This document shows positions 11,421-22,664 of a stretch of 64,000 nucleotides of DNA, one piece after another (the stretch's first letter is position 1; every line of letters starts with the position of its first letter). Source of the DNA: Gaertneriomyces semiglobifer. Taxonomy: Eukaryota > Chytridiomycota > Chytridiomycetes > Spizellomycetales > Spizellomycetaceae. The translations under genes were made by a program, and so were the position numbers. The stretch is taken from contig JAHLKF010000004.1 of NCBI GenBank assembly GCA_025558075.1, forward strand, positions 1-64,000, read 5' to 3'. The notes beneath the pieces are model-generated. The model searched no databases. It had not been told where the DNA came from and saw only the letters and a program-made list of their open reading frames with translations.

Positions 11421-11711
11421 CACATTCACGCCCTGCAAGCGGATCTATGACGTTTTCAAGCGATGCCACCTGCACCGTTAACAATCGCTTTCAGCAGATC
11501 AAACGTTGACCTCCAGGGGACACTCGCTGGAGAGCGGCCAACTTGGTTATGACTTATTTTTGTGAGGTTTGTGCGGACGGAAGATATTTCCCTGCACGCG
11601 TGAGACTTTCGCCACGAACCAGGCGTTGCGAGCAGCGACAAATGCAGACTGAACATTGCCCGATCCGACCTGAAAAATAGTTATATTGCTTGCGCAGATC
11701 ATGACTTCAAC

Positions 11712-14700
11712 ATGATGGAGGATGTTGGGTTAGCAACAGCTTTCGGAGCCCAGTTGGACGACTTGGATCTGGCAGGCTGGGAGCAGCTCACAAGAAGCAT
11801 CCGTGAACGCCGTGAACGAGCAGGACAACCGCAAGCCGATGAGGAGAACGAGAACGACATTAACGAGGTACTAGTCTTGTTGTGTGGGTAATGCTGCGTT
11901 CGTCGGGTTCCTCATGTGTTGACTTGCTTCCACAGGTAGCCGCTACCCTCAACGCATGCCACAGGACGGCGAAGGACGACTTTGTTCTTGAGACTGTGAG
12001 AATACTAGCCAAAGTATGTTTGGCGCTCTGTCCGATCTTTGGGTCGTGAATCGTGATAACGTTTCGCTTCTGGGACAGTGCGAGCTGGAGTGTCTGCTGT
12101 ATACAGAAGCTCTCTTAACGGCGACTGCAGAGCGTGACGGACCCACGCCTTTTTCTGTCAGTACTTTGTTGAGGATCATTGTCAATACTCTATGGTATCA
12201 CAAGGTACTTGCGATCTAGCATACGACCTCGCAGATGGCTTTCACTTATCCCGACCTGAGCAGGACTGTGCGTCTATGCCCAATGCAAGCAATGTCCTTC
12301 CGCACATACCGGAGTTGAAACATTCAAGGAGCATGGTATGCGTCTTTTATTGTTCCCAAACATCTCTGTACATTTAACTTACGGTACGGCTTCGTGCAGG
12401 CGCTAAAGTTGCTCGATAGCAGCTGTACCACTCGAGTACTAGCGCGTCCGTTTAACTCTACAGGTACGGCACGAGTTCATCTCATTACGCCATTGGCGCA
12501 GAGATATGGTCTAATTTTTCCTACCAGAGTGTGAAGAGATTATGGGACAGCTGCTCAAAGTCAATCAATACTGTGCCGAGTCCGGGAATGTTCAACTACT
12601 TAATGCGGTAAATTTCGGTATGGCTGCACAGGACTTCTGAATGTCTATTGAACGTGCCCACTTTCAGTGTTGGAAGCGTGTGCTTCAAATGGTCACGGAC
12701 TTTCCCAACGGGGTTACCGGTACAATATGTGATCGCGTTGTGGACGGGCTGGCTACTTCTGCTGTTAGGCATATTGCACTCCAGGCGGAAAGAGGAGGTG
12801 ATGAGAAGATGCTTGTTGCCATAGGTATGTAAGGTTCGGTTACCAGTAGAAGCAGAATCAACATGCTGACCATCGACAGCGAGATGGTACATCGGCCGTT
12901 TGGGGCAAACTTTGCAGATTCTTTCCAGTAGATCATTTTCCATTATCATTGCCAAGACAGTAACAAACCTTATATATTTCTTCTGGTACGTTGAAGGACC
13001 ATCTCATGCCTGTCTCCCACTTTTCTCAAAAGAACCATCCCATAGCCTTCTCCTCGCATCTTATCCACTTGTTGCCTCACCGTCGTATACAACTCTACGA
13101 ACTTCACTACTGAAGCTGGTATCTGTTCTCCTCTCATCGCCGAATGAAAGCACTCGTTTTTCCACCATTCTGACGATACTGAACCCTTCATCCGAAGATC
13201 TTGCAACGTCATTAGATATTACGATTGACGAGCGGTCATGCAATCTGTCGAAAGTGATGGTGTTTTCAATGTTGTTACAATCAGCGCAAATCGACTCGCC
13301 GGAACTGCAGGTGAAAATGGTGATGGAGATTACAGTAGGAGCACCCTCGGTGCCCCTTATACCTGCCCTTTGCGAATTGTTGGACGCCACTGCACCCGCT
13401 GATGCGATGCTCTCCGATTCGGACCGTCTCTCGGTTCTGGACTCGCTGCTGGCCGGTACGCTGGTATTTGTGACTGGGCTGGAACAAAGCGCATGGAGTG
13501 CTGTCGAACGGCAACTCTTTACGGAATTAATGAAAGGCCATTGTTATCTGTCTACGACATTCTTGTCGGACCTGATCTTTGCGTTGTTCGAGCAGGGTAT
13601 GTGATGCCCTGTTTGCAAATTATACATTTGGCGATGACAATAACGTGTCGCATCTTGTCAGCTCCATGCGGTATCGCATCTCGTTGGTACAACCGCCTTC
13701 TGGTTCCTGTCAGTAGCCAGCTCATGGATGATTGCGTTATAACGCCTGTATTGAGCTCCCTAATAGCGCGGATGCGATATTCTGCTAGAAAGCATGAAAT
13801 TGAACGTTTAGAAGGCACTGCACTGATGCCGTTTCTCAGAAAAGTTGCGCAGAAGGACATAGTCACCAATGACGAGGCGACCTTGATGCTGCGATGCTAC
13901 GATCATGCTCAGCAGTTCATTTGGCTAGAATTAATGGCCCTGGCGTTGGAATCATGGTGCGTCAGTTTGTGCTTGCGGCGTCCCAGTGGTTTAATAAGGA
14001 CGGAGTGTTGAGACTCTTTTAGGAAGTATTTGACCGGTCAGCTGCCAGAACTCGACGATCCCTCGTCCGTCATCCGGTGTTTCATCTCTCTTCAGCCTGT
14101 GGCACGGTGCCTCGCAGGGTTGTGTGCGACTATTACTGACAAGCCATCAAAAAGCAGATCGGTAAAGGAGACAAGTTTTCTGACGGATCTCGCAGCAATT
14201 TCGCCAGATATTGATGCGTTGGTAAGCGGGAGCGGCATGGCGTTGCAGGTGGCTGAGACCGAGAACGCTACAGACTTGTGCATGGAGATCGTGAATACCG
14301 TCTCAGCAATCCTGGCGCTAGCGTCGGTTCTCCCTCCATCATCAAACATGTCCGCCGCAACGCTGTTAGACGGTCTTCAAAATCACCCTTACCTACACGC
14401 ACTCCCGCCATCCGCACTAATAGCGTACTTCACATCACTCGGCCCAAATCCGACGATATCACCAGGAGAACATCAGATGATAAGCAATGCGTATGAGCAT
14501 TTTCTAAATCGCGATGACACGGCGGCAGCCGAAATGATCGATGAGGACTGGATCACCCAGGCGGTCGCCTTAGAAAGCGTGGTGGCATATTCAAAGACTT
14601 CAAGTAATGGTCCGCCAGTGCTTTCGGAGGTTTCCAGACAGCGGATTGTTGCCTATCTCAAAAAGCAACCCCCAGAAACAGATATCGGCGATCTAATGCT

Positions 14701-14953
14701 GAAGTACATACCGCTGAGGCTAAGTGAACTTCGTGTAGCAGATGTGTGCGCGCTTTCGATTGTGGCCGAAGCGCTCGGTGAGAGCGGAGAGGATGAGCAA
14801 GCGGCGGATGATCACTTATCGGGTCTTTATTCTTGGCTTCAAAAAGCCAGAAGTGACCAGTCACGGAAACGAATGGTGAAATTTCTAGAAAGCCGTAGAG
14901 AGAAGGGGGAGAAAGTTATAGAGGGGTTGACGAGATTACTCGAAGACGCTTAG
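11712..14953 (+). CDS. Large helical (ARM/HEAT-like) protein, not recognised
   Basis: I do not recognise the family. The gene has at least nine exons. The first are 11712-11867, 11936-12013 and 12079-12204, with further exons around 12265-12350, 12402-12464, 12528-12607, 12668-12830 and 12880-13603, and the last two at about 13662-13955 and 14023-14953. Spliced reading frames are open throughout. The product is about 850 residues, acidic, Leu/Ala-rich and built of amphipathic helices, for example the stretches starting DRLSVLDSLLAG and ELRVADVCALSIVAEAL. That suggests an armadillo/HEAT-type solenoid. No signal peptide, membrane helix or catalytic motif is seen. SmgGDS- or ataxin-10-like solenoids were considered, but the characteristic repeats were not convincing. 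The start at 11712 is the first ATG of the open frame, 292 bases from GTR2. Confidence 0.6.
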
Positions 14954-15068
14954 GCTTAGATACAATAGAATTATCGTAAGCAGGAAGAACGAGACGACAT
15001 ATTACATAGAGGAACCGGTAACAAGCATTCGACCTACATGAAATTCCTCGTTTCATCTGCATCTTTTC

Positions 15069-15430
15069 TCATTTAGATGCCATTTTATATCCACTCGTAT
15101 CTAATATTTTCGTTCCACACATGGCACATATCCCATTTTTATATGCACATCCTTGACAGTACTTTCGTCCAGCTTGGTGTACCGTTTGCTTGCACACTCG
15201 GCATTTTGTGTCGTAGGGCATGAACTTTTTGCTACTTTTGAGCAGTGTGTTTGACGGTTTGCGATTCGCTATGGATGTGCTGCTACTACTGCTACCGGCA
15301 GAGGTGGAGGAGGATTTGACGGAGGGGGTGATGAGGGGTGTGAGCTTCTTCTCACCTATGCGGCGACGGGGGTCAGGCGTTGTCCACGTTCTTGAACAAG
15401 AGATGTCTACGTACATTTTTTGCAGACCAT
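15069..15430 (-). CDS. CRIPT: CRIPT-like zinc-binding protein (U12 spliceosome / PDZ-binding family)
   Basis: CRIPT is a small zinc protein; in animals it binds PDZ proteins and is also a component of the minor (U12) spliceosome. Two exons, 15415-15430 and 15069-15355, give 100 residues (human 101). The N-terminus MVCKKCEKKL (the Cys-x-x-Cys pair spans the splice) and the C-terminal CRVCKQTVHQAGRKYCQGCA with GICAMCG.KILDT are near-identical to the family. The middle carries a Ser/Thr-rich stretch of about 20 residues. The longer open frame running up to 15713 is rejected: its first 100 codons do not resemble the family and would read through the splice acceptor. It is divergent from EMC8/9, with 211 bases between starts. 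Confidence 0.95.
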
Positions 15431-15641
15431 TATGATTTACGGCTGTTTCCGACGCTCCTGCGGCTTTGATCTCCTTGCGAAGTCCAAGATGACTAGTTGA
15501 AAGGTATAATAACCTGAGTAGATTTGCAGCCAATCCAAGTAGGTCAGTAAGTCCGCGGTTCACGGTCAGCTTTTTAACCTGATCTCGCAACGACAAATCT
15601 CGCAAGCGGCTCACATCCAAACGCAACAAGAGTCTCCAACG

Positions 15642-16323
15642 ATGGCCCCAACAACACCCACCACCCACAAGTATACTCTTTCTCCAAGCGCCCACCTCCG
15701 GCTTCATCTGCACAGTTTCAAGTACTCCACCACGCCAGTTATCGGCCTCCTCATCGGTACACCGCCCTCTCCCTCACAAAGCTCGACTGTCGAAATCACG
15801 CATGCACTACCCCTCTTCCACACCGCTCCCCTCCTTCCTTCCCTCGATATCGCTTTCAACCTTGTGGATACCTACCTTTCCAACAAAAATTTGAGTATCG
15901 TGGGGGTATACGCCGGAAACACTGCCAAAAATGATACGACACCCAGCACAGTCGTTAAACGAATCGCGGACCGTGTGGAGCAGGTTTTGGGTGGTGGCGC
16001 TGTTATAGTGATGATAGATGCAGTGGGATTCGGGACCAAGCCTAATGCAGGGGGTGTCATCGTAAGTTCGGAGCAACTCCATTGACAACCTCATCGAAGG
16101 AATCTGATCGTGCTAACTTGATTTTTCCTTCTTGTAGCCGTATGTATCTGCATCAACTAGTTCTTGGTCTGGCCTTGCACGTGCGCAATTCGAAGCACCT
16201 AGTGCCGCCAATGGACAATTGAAGAATGCAGTGGCAGAGAGGCAGTACGAACGAGTGATCGATTTTGATGAGCATTTGGATGATGTCTCTTTGAACTGGA
16301 TCGGGAGTAATTTGAGAGATTAA
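15642..16323 (+). CDS. EMC8: ER membrane protein complex subunit EMC8/9
   Basis: Cytosolic subunit of the EMC insertase, which inserts tail-anchored and multi-pass proteins at the ER. Two exons, 15642-16061 and 16138-16323, give 201 residues (human EMC8 is 210). It shows the degenerate MPN fold of the family: HLHSFKYSTTPVIGLLIG, ALPLFHTAPLLPSLDIAF, VGVYAGN, and near the end VIDFDEHLDDVSLNW, which matches the conserved VDFDNHLDDI..DW. No JAMM metal motif is present, as expected. EMC1, the large subunit of the same complex, is 12 kb to the right. Confidence 0.9.
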
Positions 16324-16537
16324 GTTATTTTGTATGGAGAATGATGCCAACTTTGATTGGGTAGGTGACAAATGAGATGACTTGTAGTTAGTATCTTACA
16401 CATCATGATAAAAATTGTACGAGCAAGGGATGGTAGGCTCATGGCGGTTATGCAAGAATAGAAGTAACCGAAGCTAAGCGAGATGTCATTTTTCAATTGC
16501 GTACCGCCCATGTTATTGTGCCTATGAGATTTTATAC

Positions 16538-17338
16538 TTATCGCATTCTGCGTATCTGGTTTGCACGCAACTGCTGCTGCTGCTGTTGTTGTTGCAAAGT
16601 GATGTGCGGTGATGGGAGGGCTTTTTGGTATCGGAACGGTGACAATGTTGGCTGCGCTTGCGGATGCGCTGCTATGTGATTTGTGTACGCATACACTTGT
16701 GGACGTGCGTGGTAATGGACGTCATATTGTAAGTTATTGGTGGGCGTGTGGACGGTTTGAGGGTGATGGTAGTGTTGTTGCATAGAAGGATGTTGGTGCT
16801 GAGGCGGGTGCTTGAATACGGACCCAATGATGAGGGGCATTGAATGCGGATTTGGCGTCGCAAGTGACATACTCATTGCTTCCGCAGCCGGCGTAGGAGA
16901 ATTCGGAATAGGGAAACCAATCGGTCCTTGATTCCCATCACCGTATACCATTCTCTGTCTCATCACCGCATCATCTTCCGCGGATCTCGATACATCCTCA
17001 TACCGTACAAGCAGGCCGCCGTCGACTAATGAACCATTCGTTATTTCTCCCTCGTGTGATCGAAGAACTTTCAACCTTTCATAACTCGTGGTCGTGTTGG
17101 TGTTCCGGACGCCCCACCCTGCCCTCAATACCCACACGACCCCTCGCTCCAGCGTCCAGTCTCCCATTCTCACCATCCAACCCAGCAGTGCTCTTAACAC
17201 GCTCAACCAAAAGTCGCCCACATAGCCATGGATGGATGAAAGAGTATATTCGAGATTCCCAAGACGTCGGAGGGAGGAGATGTAGGACGAAAGAAGGAAT
17301 GCAACGAGAAGTGTGCTCGGACGGGGAATAAGTGGCAT
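16538..17338 (-). CDS. Small membrane-anchored His/Gln/Pro-rich protein, unknown
   Basis: An uninterrupted 266-codon frame with ATG at 17338. The first 25 residues are hydrophobic (TLLVAFLLSSYI), fitting a signal anchor, and a second amphipathic or hydrophobic stretch follows at 40-60. The C-terminal half is low-complexity, rich in His, Gln, Pro and Tyr, and includes an eight-Gln run near 16565-16590 encoded by mixed CAG/CAA. No domain is recognised. It ends 214 bases from the convergent EMC8/9 stop. It could be a fast-evolving surface or secretory-pathway protein, or partly a non-coding reading frame. Confidence 0.5.
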   Translation of the reverse strand: MPLIPRPSTLLVAFLLSSYISSLRRLGNLEYTLSSIHGYVGDFWLSVLRALLGWMVRMGDWTLERGVVWVLRAGWGVRNTNTTTSYERLKVLRSHEGEITNGSLVDGGLLVRYEDVSRSAEDDAVMRQRMVYGDGNQGPIGFPIPNSPTPAAEAMSMSLATPNPHSMPLIIGSVFKHPPQHQHPSMQQHYHHPQTVHTPTNNLQYDVHYHARPQVYAYTNHIAAHPQAQPTLSPFRYQKALPSPHITLQQQQQQQQLRANQIRRMR

Positions 17339-17575
17339 GGGGAGAATCCTGTGAGTGTCCGGCTACGGGCCATTCTCTTGTTAATCCAGTGCCTGCCTGC
17401 GCGAACGCGCCAACGCTTTTGCTCCGACTAAGAACGCGTGTGTGGCACAGTCGTAGGACCTGCGCTTGGATCTGCAAACATAGCTGCTACGCAGTAAGGA
17501 TGCCGGAGAAAACGAGTAGAGCGGTCCAGCATTATTGTATAGTTTGACGGTGTCGATTGGTGTGCTATCGCTATG

Positions 17576-18922
17576 TTACATGCTGCTGGTGAGCTTGCGA
17601 AGTTTCTCTAAGAGTACTCTATTCTCTTTCTCGGTTCCTATCGTTATACGAAGGCACCCTTCACACCCGAGTTCAGCCCCACGATACCTCACTACCACAC
17701 CTTCCTCCTCGGCAAGTGCTTTATATACCTTATGAGCCGCGGTGTTGTCTGGTTTACCATTTGGCCCCAGTATGGGGGCAAGAACGAAATTCGCATCGTT
17801 GTTTCCAATGACCTTTCCAATACCGGGAATGCTCTCCAATTCTCTTAGCAGCCGTGAACGCTCATTGATTATGGATGTGATGTGGCGTCGCATCTCTTTG
17901 ATACCTTCTTCGCTGAGGGCCGCGCGTGCCAATAGTGACGTGGGGGTAGAGATATTATAAGGAGCTTTGGTGTTGTTCAGAATCTGCGCAATGTCTGGCG
18001 ACGATATCGCAATGCCCAACCTGATGGAGAGCGTAAATAATTTCGACCGAAAGAATGAAAAGAATGTGCAATTGGCTCTTACCGAATTCCAGCGAGTCCA
18101 AAAGATTTCGACAACGTCTGAGTTACCACAAGATTCGGACAGTCAACGACCCAGTGAGCAACACTAGAACCTTCCGCACAGAAGTCCACATAAGCCTCAT
18201 CCACGACCACCACTCCCTTGAATGCTTCACAGTCAAGGACCCGTTTGATGTCATCGTGCCGCAAGAGGGTACCAGTGGGATTGCCTGGTGAGCAGAGAAA
18301 CACTAGCTTAATGGTGGGATCGGCCTCGACCGCTGCTATTATCTGCGGCAACAGTGAGCTTCATGGCTAGTGTGACAGCGTCAGCAACCCTTACCTTATC
18401 GGTTTGAGGTTGAAACCGTCCCTCTGCTACGTCCAATGGGACCTTCACAACCTCAACGTCATTGACTTGCGCGCAGACAGAATACATGCCGTACGTCGGC
18501 GGGCATATCAAAATCTTGTCCTTTCCGGGAACACAGAATACCCGAATGAGAAGGTCGAGACTTTCGTCGGATCCCACTCCCAAAAAGAAGTGATTAGTTG
18601 ATGGCAAGCCCCGAAAAGAGGCCAGACTCTCTTTGATTTCCTTTTGATACGGATCGGGATAGCGTTCCAGCTGGGACTCCAAGAAGGCCGCGTCGACCTG
18701 GTTCGCCTGTCCGGCAGGCAGACTGGGGCCAAACGAATTCTCATTTGCGTCGAGCAATATCCCCGCTGAATAGTCGTCGCGGGCACATCTGTAAGGCTGA
18801 TGGAGATACGCTCTTTAGCAAAATGGCAGCTCACTTTGAACGCACACACACATGGCACACACCTGCAACGCCCAAATGTTGGGACGGACCACAGCCTTCA
18901 GGTCAAAGTTGCTTCTACCCAT
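17576..18922 (-). CDS. HIS5: Histidinol-phosphate aminotransferase
   Basis: PLP enzyme of histidine biosynthesis that converts imidazole acetol phosphate plus glutamate to histidinol phosphate. Four exons: 18863-18922, 18395-18796, 18083-18342, 17576-18020, giving 388 residues (yeast 385). Landmarks are FDLKAVVRPNI, then PYRCARDDYS after the first splice, ILLDANENSFGP, RYPDPYQ, GVGSDESLDLLIR, PPTYGMYSV, FLCSPGNPTGTL, VVVDEAYVDF, the PLP-lysine motif TLSKSFGLAGIR, KAPYNIS and VVVRYRGAELGCEGCLRITIG. For exon 2 the acceptor at 18797-18798 is chosen over a closer AG because only it restores PYRCARDD. The gene diverges from SFT2. Confidence 0.96.
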
Positions 18923-19352
18923 TGCACTCTCGTTGGAATGCTTTGCAATGCAGGATGATGCCTTCCCAGTTCACAACACCCCGTCGTCGCTGCCTCTGTT
19001 TTTCAATGTTCACTTTTGTGAATCAGAGATTTCATCGCGCATCTTTCGCTGCCATACGTTATCGATATACACACTATTACATAAGCAGCGACTTTGGAAC
19101 CTTAATTCGGATTCGGCGGCCGCCAACTGTTCCTTTCTCTGTCCGCGTTAAGACAGACGTTATAGGCAGCAGAGAGAGAGAGACTCCAACGATTCCTGGA
19201 CAGCATTAGCATCTCGGACATACCTCCCTACCCCGCCAGTGCTTTTTTGTAGTGTGTTTCTCAGAAAAAGGGACGGACCAGCAAGAGCAAAGAGCTGCAC
19301 ACCATCGCGTTCAGCCGCCGACTACAATAGCCCCACATCAGAATCGTGCAAG
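18923..19352. other. Divergent intergenic region (HIS5 / SFT2)
   Basis: A 430-base spacer between divergent genes holding both promoters. A short GA microsatellite lies near 19168-19182. I did not find a clear Gcn4-type TGACTCA site before HIS5. Nothing else stands out. Confidence 0.4.
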
Positions 19353-20053
19353 ATGGCACTAACAGACTACCTTTCGTCGGGAGCCGCAACGCAGGGATCG
19401 GCTATGGATCCTATGTGTGGGAACTTTAATCTCTCCCGTACGCAGCGCTTTTACGGTTTCGGAATATGCTTTGGCCTAGGTTTCCTTATCTCGATTCTGT
19501 CAAGTATTCTACTCACACTTGGATCAATCACCGGATTCGCCATTCTTTATACCTTTGGAAACCTAGTTAGTTTGTGTGCAACGGGATTCTTAGTTGGGTT
19601 CTTGGCGCAGCTCAAGGTTTGTAGGATTGTCCCGTTTCGTGGTCTACGCGACAACTGTTCCAAAAGCAATGAACTGATGGGCGCTTTTGTACTGATTGCA
19701 GAGGATGTTCGATGCCAGTCGACTAACGGCAACCATCATTTTCATCGTTGCAATGGTTTTAACGCTCGTGGTCGCCATTGTGGTACGTGACTTCCTCTCT
19801 GATATCTCTTGTATGTAGCGCTAAAGTTTTGTCCGTTCGACAGCTGGAGAGCGTTATTCTTACAATTATATGCTGTGTTATCCAATTCCTCGCACTGTTG
19901 TGGTACAGTTTGAGGTATGTGGTGGCTCTAAAGCCTTGTTCAATTGGTCATTAAGCGGGCAGACTGCGTCTAAACTATCGCCTTGCTGTTCTCAGTTACA
20001 TTCCCTTCGCACGAGACATGGCAAAAAAGATTTGCGGCGGCCTTTTAGCCTAG
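19353..20053 (+). CDS. SFT2: SFT2-family Golgi tetraspan protein
   Basis: Small four-helix membrane protein of the Golgi, involved in endosome-to-Golgi or intra-Golgi vesicle fusion. Four exons, 19353-19616, 19702-19782, 19844-19914 and 19996-20053, give 157 residues, phases consistent. A short cytosolic N-terminus is followed by LSRTQRFYGFGICFGLGF, the signature start of helix 1, then four hydrophobic segments with the family pattern ILYTFGNL, GFLAQLKRMFD across a splice, and LWYSLSYIPFAR before a short C-terminus. It ends 204 bases before the convergent thioesterase gene. Confidence 0.92.
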
Positions 20054-20257
20054 ACACAACTCGGCGGTGCAGCGGACGGGGTGTGTGGACAACGTCCCGC
20101 AGAGTGCGTCGGCACTTCTAGAGTATGCGTAGTAGTCTCAGGATATTTCTGGTCTTACCAGGTCGACACTGCTACATTACTGTAACTTGTCCATGTTGTC
20201 GACGTCTGGTGTTGGAGGCCTGTCCATACAAAATGCAACATTCTATCGGCGACCATC

Positions 20258-20973
20258 TCAATGCTTCGCCTTGCCTCCGTCGCCTGTCTCCCAAGCAGCA
20301 ACCACGTCCTCAGGCAAATCTGCCTTTTTGCCCACCCGGTAGTCAAAGCTAACAATTTCCCCTTCCGCTTCAAGAACGATGTCGCCAGTTTTATGACTGA
20401 CGATAATGGTTTCTTGAGTGAACCTATCACTTTTCAGTTTCGCTTTGGGGACCCTTGTAGCGATGGTGATGGTATCAGGATACGTGACGGGAGGCGATGT
20501 GGTCGGAAAGGACATAGATACACTTTTTAAGATGGGGCCGATGGCACGGGCTTGAATAAAGTCTGCATAAGCGGAAGGGGAAAGGTGCGGCGATATAATT
20601 TGGTCAAAATAGGCCATACGACCGGTCTCGAAATACCGGGCATAGGAGGAATCAAATGGACGCAACAAGGACTGCACTCCAGGCAGATACAAAAAACGGA
20701 AGAAATAGAACTGTGAGACTATAATCATCTTGTAGCTGTACCGCAGGTTGCCGACGGCATTCTTATACTCACATCGCACTCTGTCGGTTGGATGCCAATG
20801 GTTACCAAGGCGGGGTAGCCTTGGATCTTGGCAGCGACTGCATTCGGCAAGCTCTGCTGGATCTGGTCCAAACTTGGCAGAGCGCCGACAGGAACAGGCG
20901 CACTTTCAACCAGACTGACACTTGCAAATGTCCGCTTAGGTAGTAGAGACGCAAACAAAGGACGAAGCCGCAT
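20258..20973 (-). CDS. Mitochondrial thioesterase-like (hotdog fold) protein
   Basis: Two exons, 20773-20973 and 20258-20671, give about 204 residues. The N-terminus (MRLRPLFASLLPKRTFASVS) is basic and hydroxylated like a mitochondrial presequence. After the splice, YARYFETGRMAYFDQ matches the long-helix motif of 4HBT/acyl-CoA thioesterases, and the beta strands that follow (ITIATRVPKAKL, TQETIIVSHKTGDIVLEAEGEIV) fit the hotdog sheet. For the acceptor I prefer 20672-20673 because it joins ECD to SLLRPFDSS and keeps the loop length; an earlier AG would add 18 unrelated residues. The usual catalytic Asp/His-Asn-Asn loop is not obvious (PFDSS instead of HVNN), so enzymatic activity is uncertain. 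Substrate unknown. Confidence 0.8.
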
Positions 20974-21133
20974 TGTTTCTCTTGATCGTTTGCTCGTTTC
21001 TCAGAAAGGGTTGTACGAACAGAGGTGCTATTTTGGAAGCTGTGAACGGACGCGGTTCGGTTCATAAGAGAGCAACTTTCCTTTTCTCCCTAAACTTTCA
21101 ATGCTTCAGAGTAACTAAACGAGAACACTCATA

Positions 21134-22225
21134 ATGTCATCGGTATCAGAGCAAGTAAGGCGTAAGCGCCCATGGGAGGACGACTATAAGAACCAGAACA
21201 GCCAGCACGAGGCCCCTTACAGACATGACAAAGTTGCCAGAACAGATGCCCAGGCAGCGACAGTTGCCCAACACTACAATGCTCGACCTGACGTTGGTAG
21301 ACAACGTCGCAATGACTCTCCCATTATCCGTTTGAAAAACTTTAACAACTGGGTGAAATCTATTCTCATCAACAAGCATGCAAGTCGAGGCATCGCCGTG
21401 CTAGATTTCTGTTGCGGCAAAGGAGGTGATTTGCTGAAATGGTCCAAGGCTCAAATCGACGAACTCGTTGGGGTAGATATTGCGGCCATTTCCGTTCAGC
21501 AAGCAAGGGAGCGATACTTGTCTGGTCGCAACAATAGATTCCGTGCAGAATTCTTCGTTTCCGACTGCTTCGTCGAGGATATAGATGATTTGCTTGGGGG
21601 ACGATATATCTTTGACCTTGTCAGTTGTCAGTTTGCATTGCACTACTCTTTTGAGACCGAGACAAAAGCTAGGACAGCGCTGCGAAACATTGCATCGAAT
21701 TTGCGGACTGGAGGGTATTTTATCGGGACTATACCTAACTCTTACTGGCTGAAGAAACAGCTTGCAGAAGCTCCAGGCCTGGAGTTTGGTAACTCTATCC
21801 TTAAAGTACGATTTGAAGAGAAGGATCACCAAGGGATTTTTGGTCACAAGTACTGGTTCGAGCTGAAAGATGCCATTGATGACTGCCCGGAGTACCTCGT
21901 CCACTTTCCAACGCTAATTGAGCTTGCAAAGGAGTATGGATTGGAACCCGTCTACAAAAAGAACTTTCATGATATCTACGCCGAGGAATCAAAAGTAGAT
22001 GAATACCATAAGCTGCTGTACCGAATGAATGTGATTGATGACAATGGTACCATGTCAGATGATGAGTGGGAAACCATAGGTGTGTAGGCAAGCTGTTTTT
22101 CCATTGTCACTGACCAACATACTCAACTTCAATTTTGATGTGTACCAATAGGGCTGTACATGGCTTTCGCGTTCCGCAAGCGTGTTGCCAGCGACGACGA
22201 TGAAGATGGAGATGAAGACGATTAA
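21134..22225 (+). CDS. ABD1: mRNA cap guanine-N7 methyltransferase
   Basis: Adds the N7 methyl group to the mRNA 5' cap in the nucleus, using S-adenosylmethionine. Exons 21134-22079 and 22152-22225, 339 residues. After a basic N-terminus come the cap-methyltransferase blocks: HYNARPD, SPIIRLKNFNNWVKSILI, the SAM site VLDFCCGKGGDLLKW, GVDIA, CQFALHYSFE, GGYFIGTIPNS, FGHKYWFELKDAIDDCPEYLV and KNFHDIY. The second exon supplies the conserved C-terminal strand LYMAFAFRK, then an acidic tail. The ORF stop at 22085-22087 inside the intron is rejected because it would lose that strand. Confidence 0.96.
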
Positions 22226-22664
22226 TTCGCTGTGAAACTGGCTAGCCAGTTTTGACATAAGGCTTCAAATTTGGAGGCAATATCGATACCACAAGGCGTA
22301 AAAGAAGCGAGCAAATACTCTTTTAAGCCGGTAGCCTCACTGGTTACCGCGAACACCGAAAGCGATGCGTCAGCGATTTGTCTTGTGGCGCAGCCGATGG
22401 GACAATCATTGACGTTCAAGCGTATGAACTTCAGCGTTGATGTATGTTGGCCGTGGTGTCTGTCGTCCACCAAGACCCTTGTACAGTATCGATTTTCATT
22501 TGCTGTACGAGAAAGACATTGTTACGGCAGCACTGAGTGCCATGGTTAATGCATTTCAAAGGAGAGACCTGGATCTGAAGACCGATGGTATCATATGCTA
22601 CGTCTTCTGCTTGCACTACCAAGCACTACACTATTTTTCCAAAATCAACGACTACTGATATAAA
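22226..22664. other. Region with an unassigned minus-strand reading frame
   Basis: No confident gene. A minus-strand frame of 83 codons (22222-22473) ends with a stop overlapping the ABD1 stop by two bases, in a palindromic ATTAAT. Its end (KFEALCQNWLASF) is faintly like the last helix of roadblock proteins such as LAMTOR2. I cannot build a spliced 5' part that supports this. Plus-strand frames here are also open, so strand is undecided. Confidence 0.3.

Noticed and set aside
11385..11656. Minus-strand frames upstream of GTR2 as an extra N-terminal exon
   Set aside because: They contain stops in the GTR2 frame; the short ATGGCT exon with a GTAAGT donor fits better.
15431..15713. N-terminal extension of CRIPT in one long frame
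   Set aside because: Would remove the MVCKKCEKK start; the splice at 15356-15414 restores the family's exact N-terminus and length.
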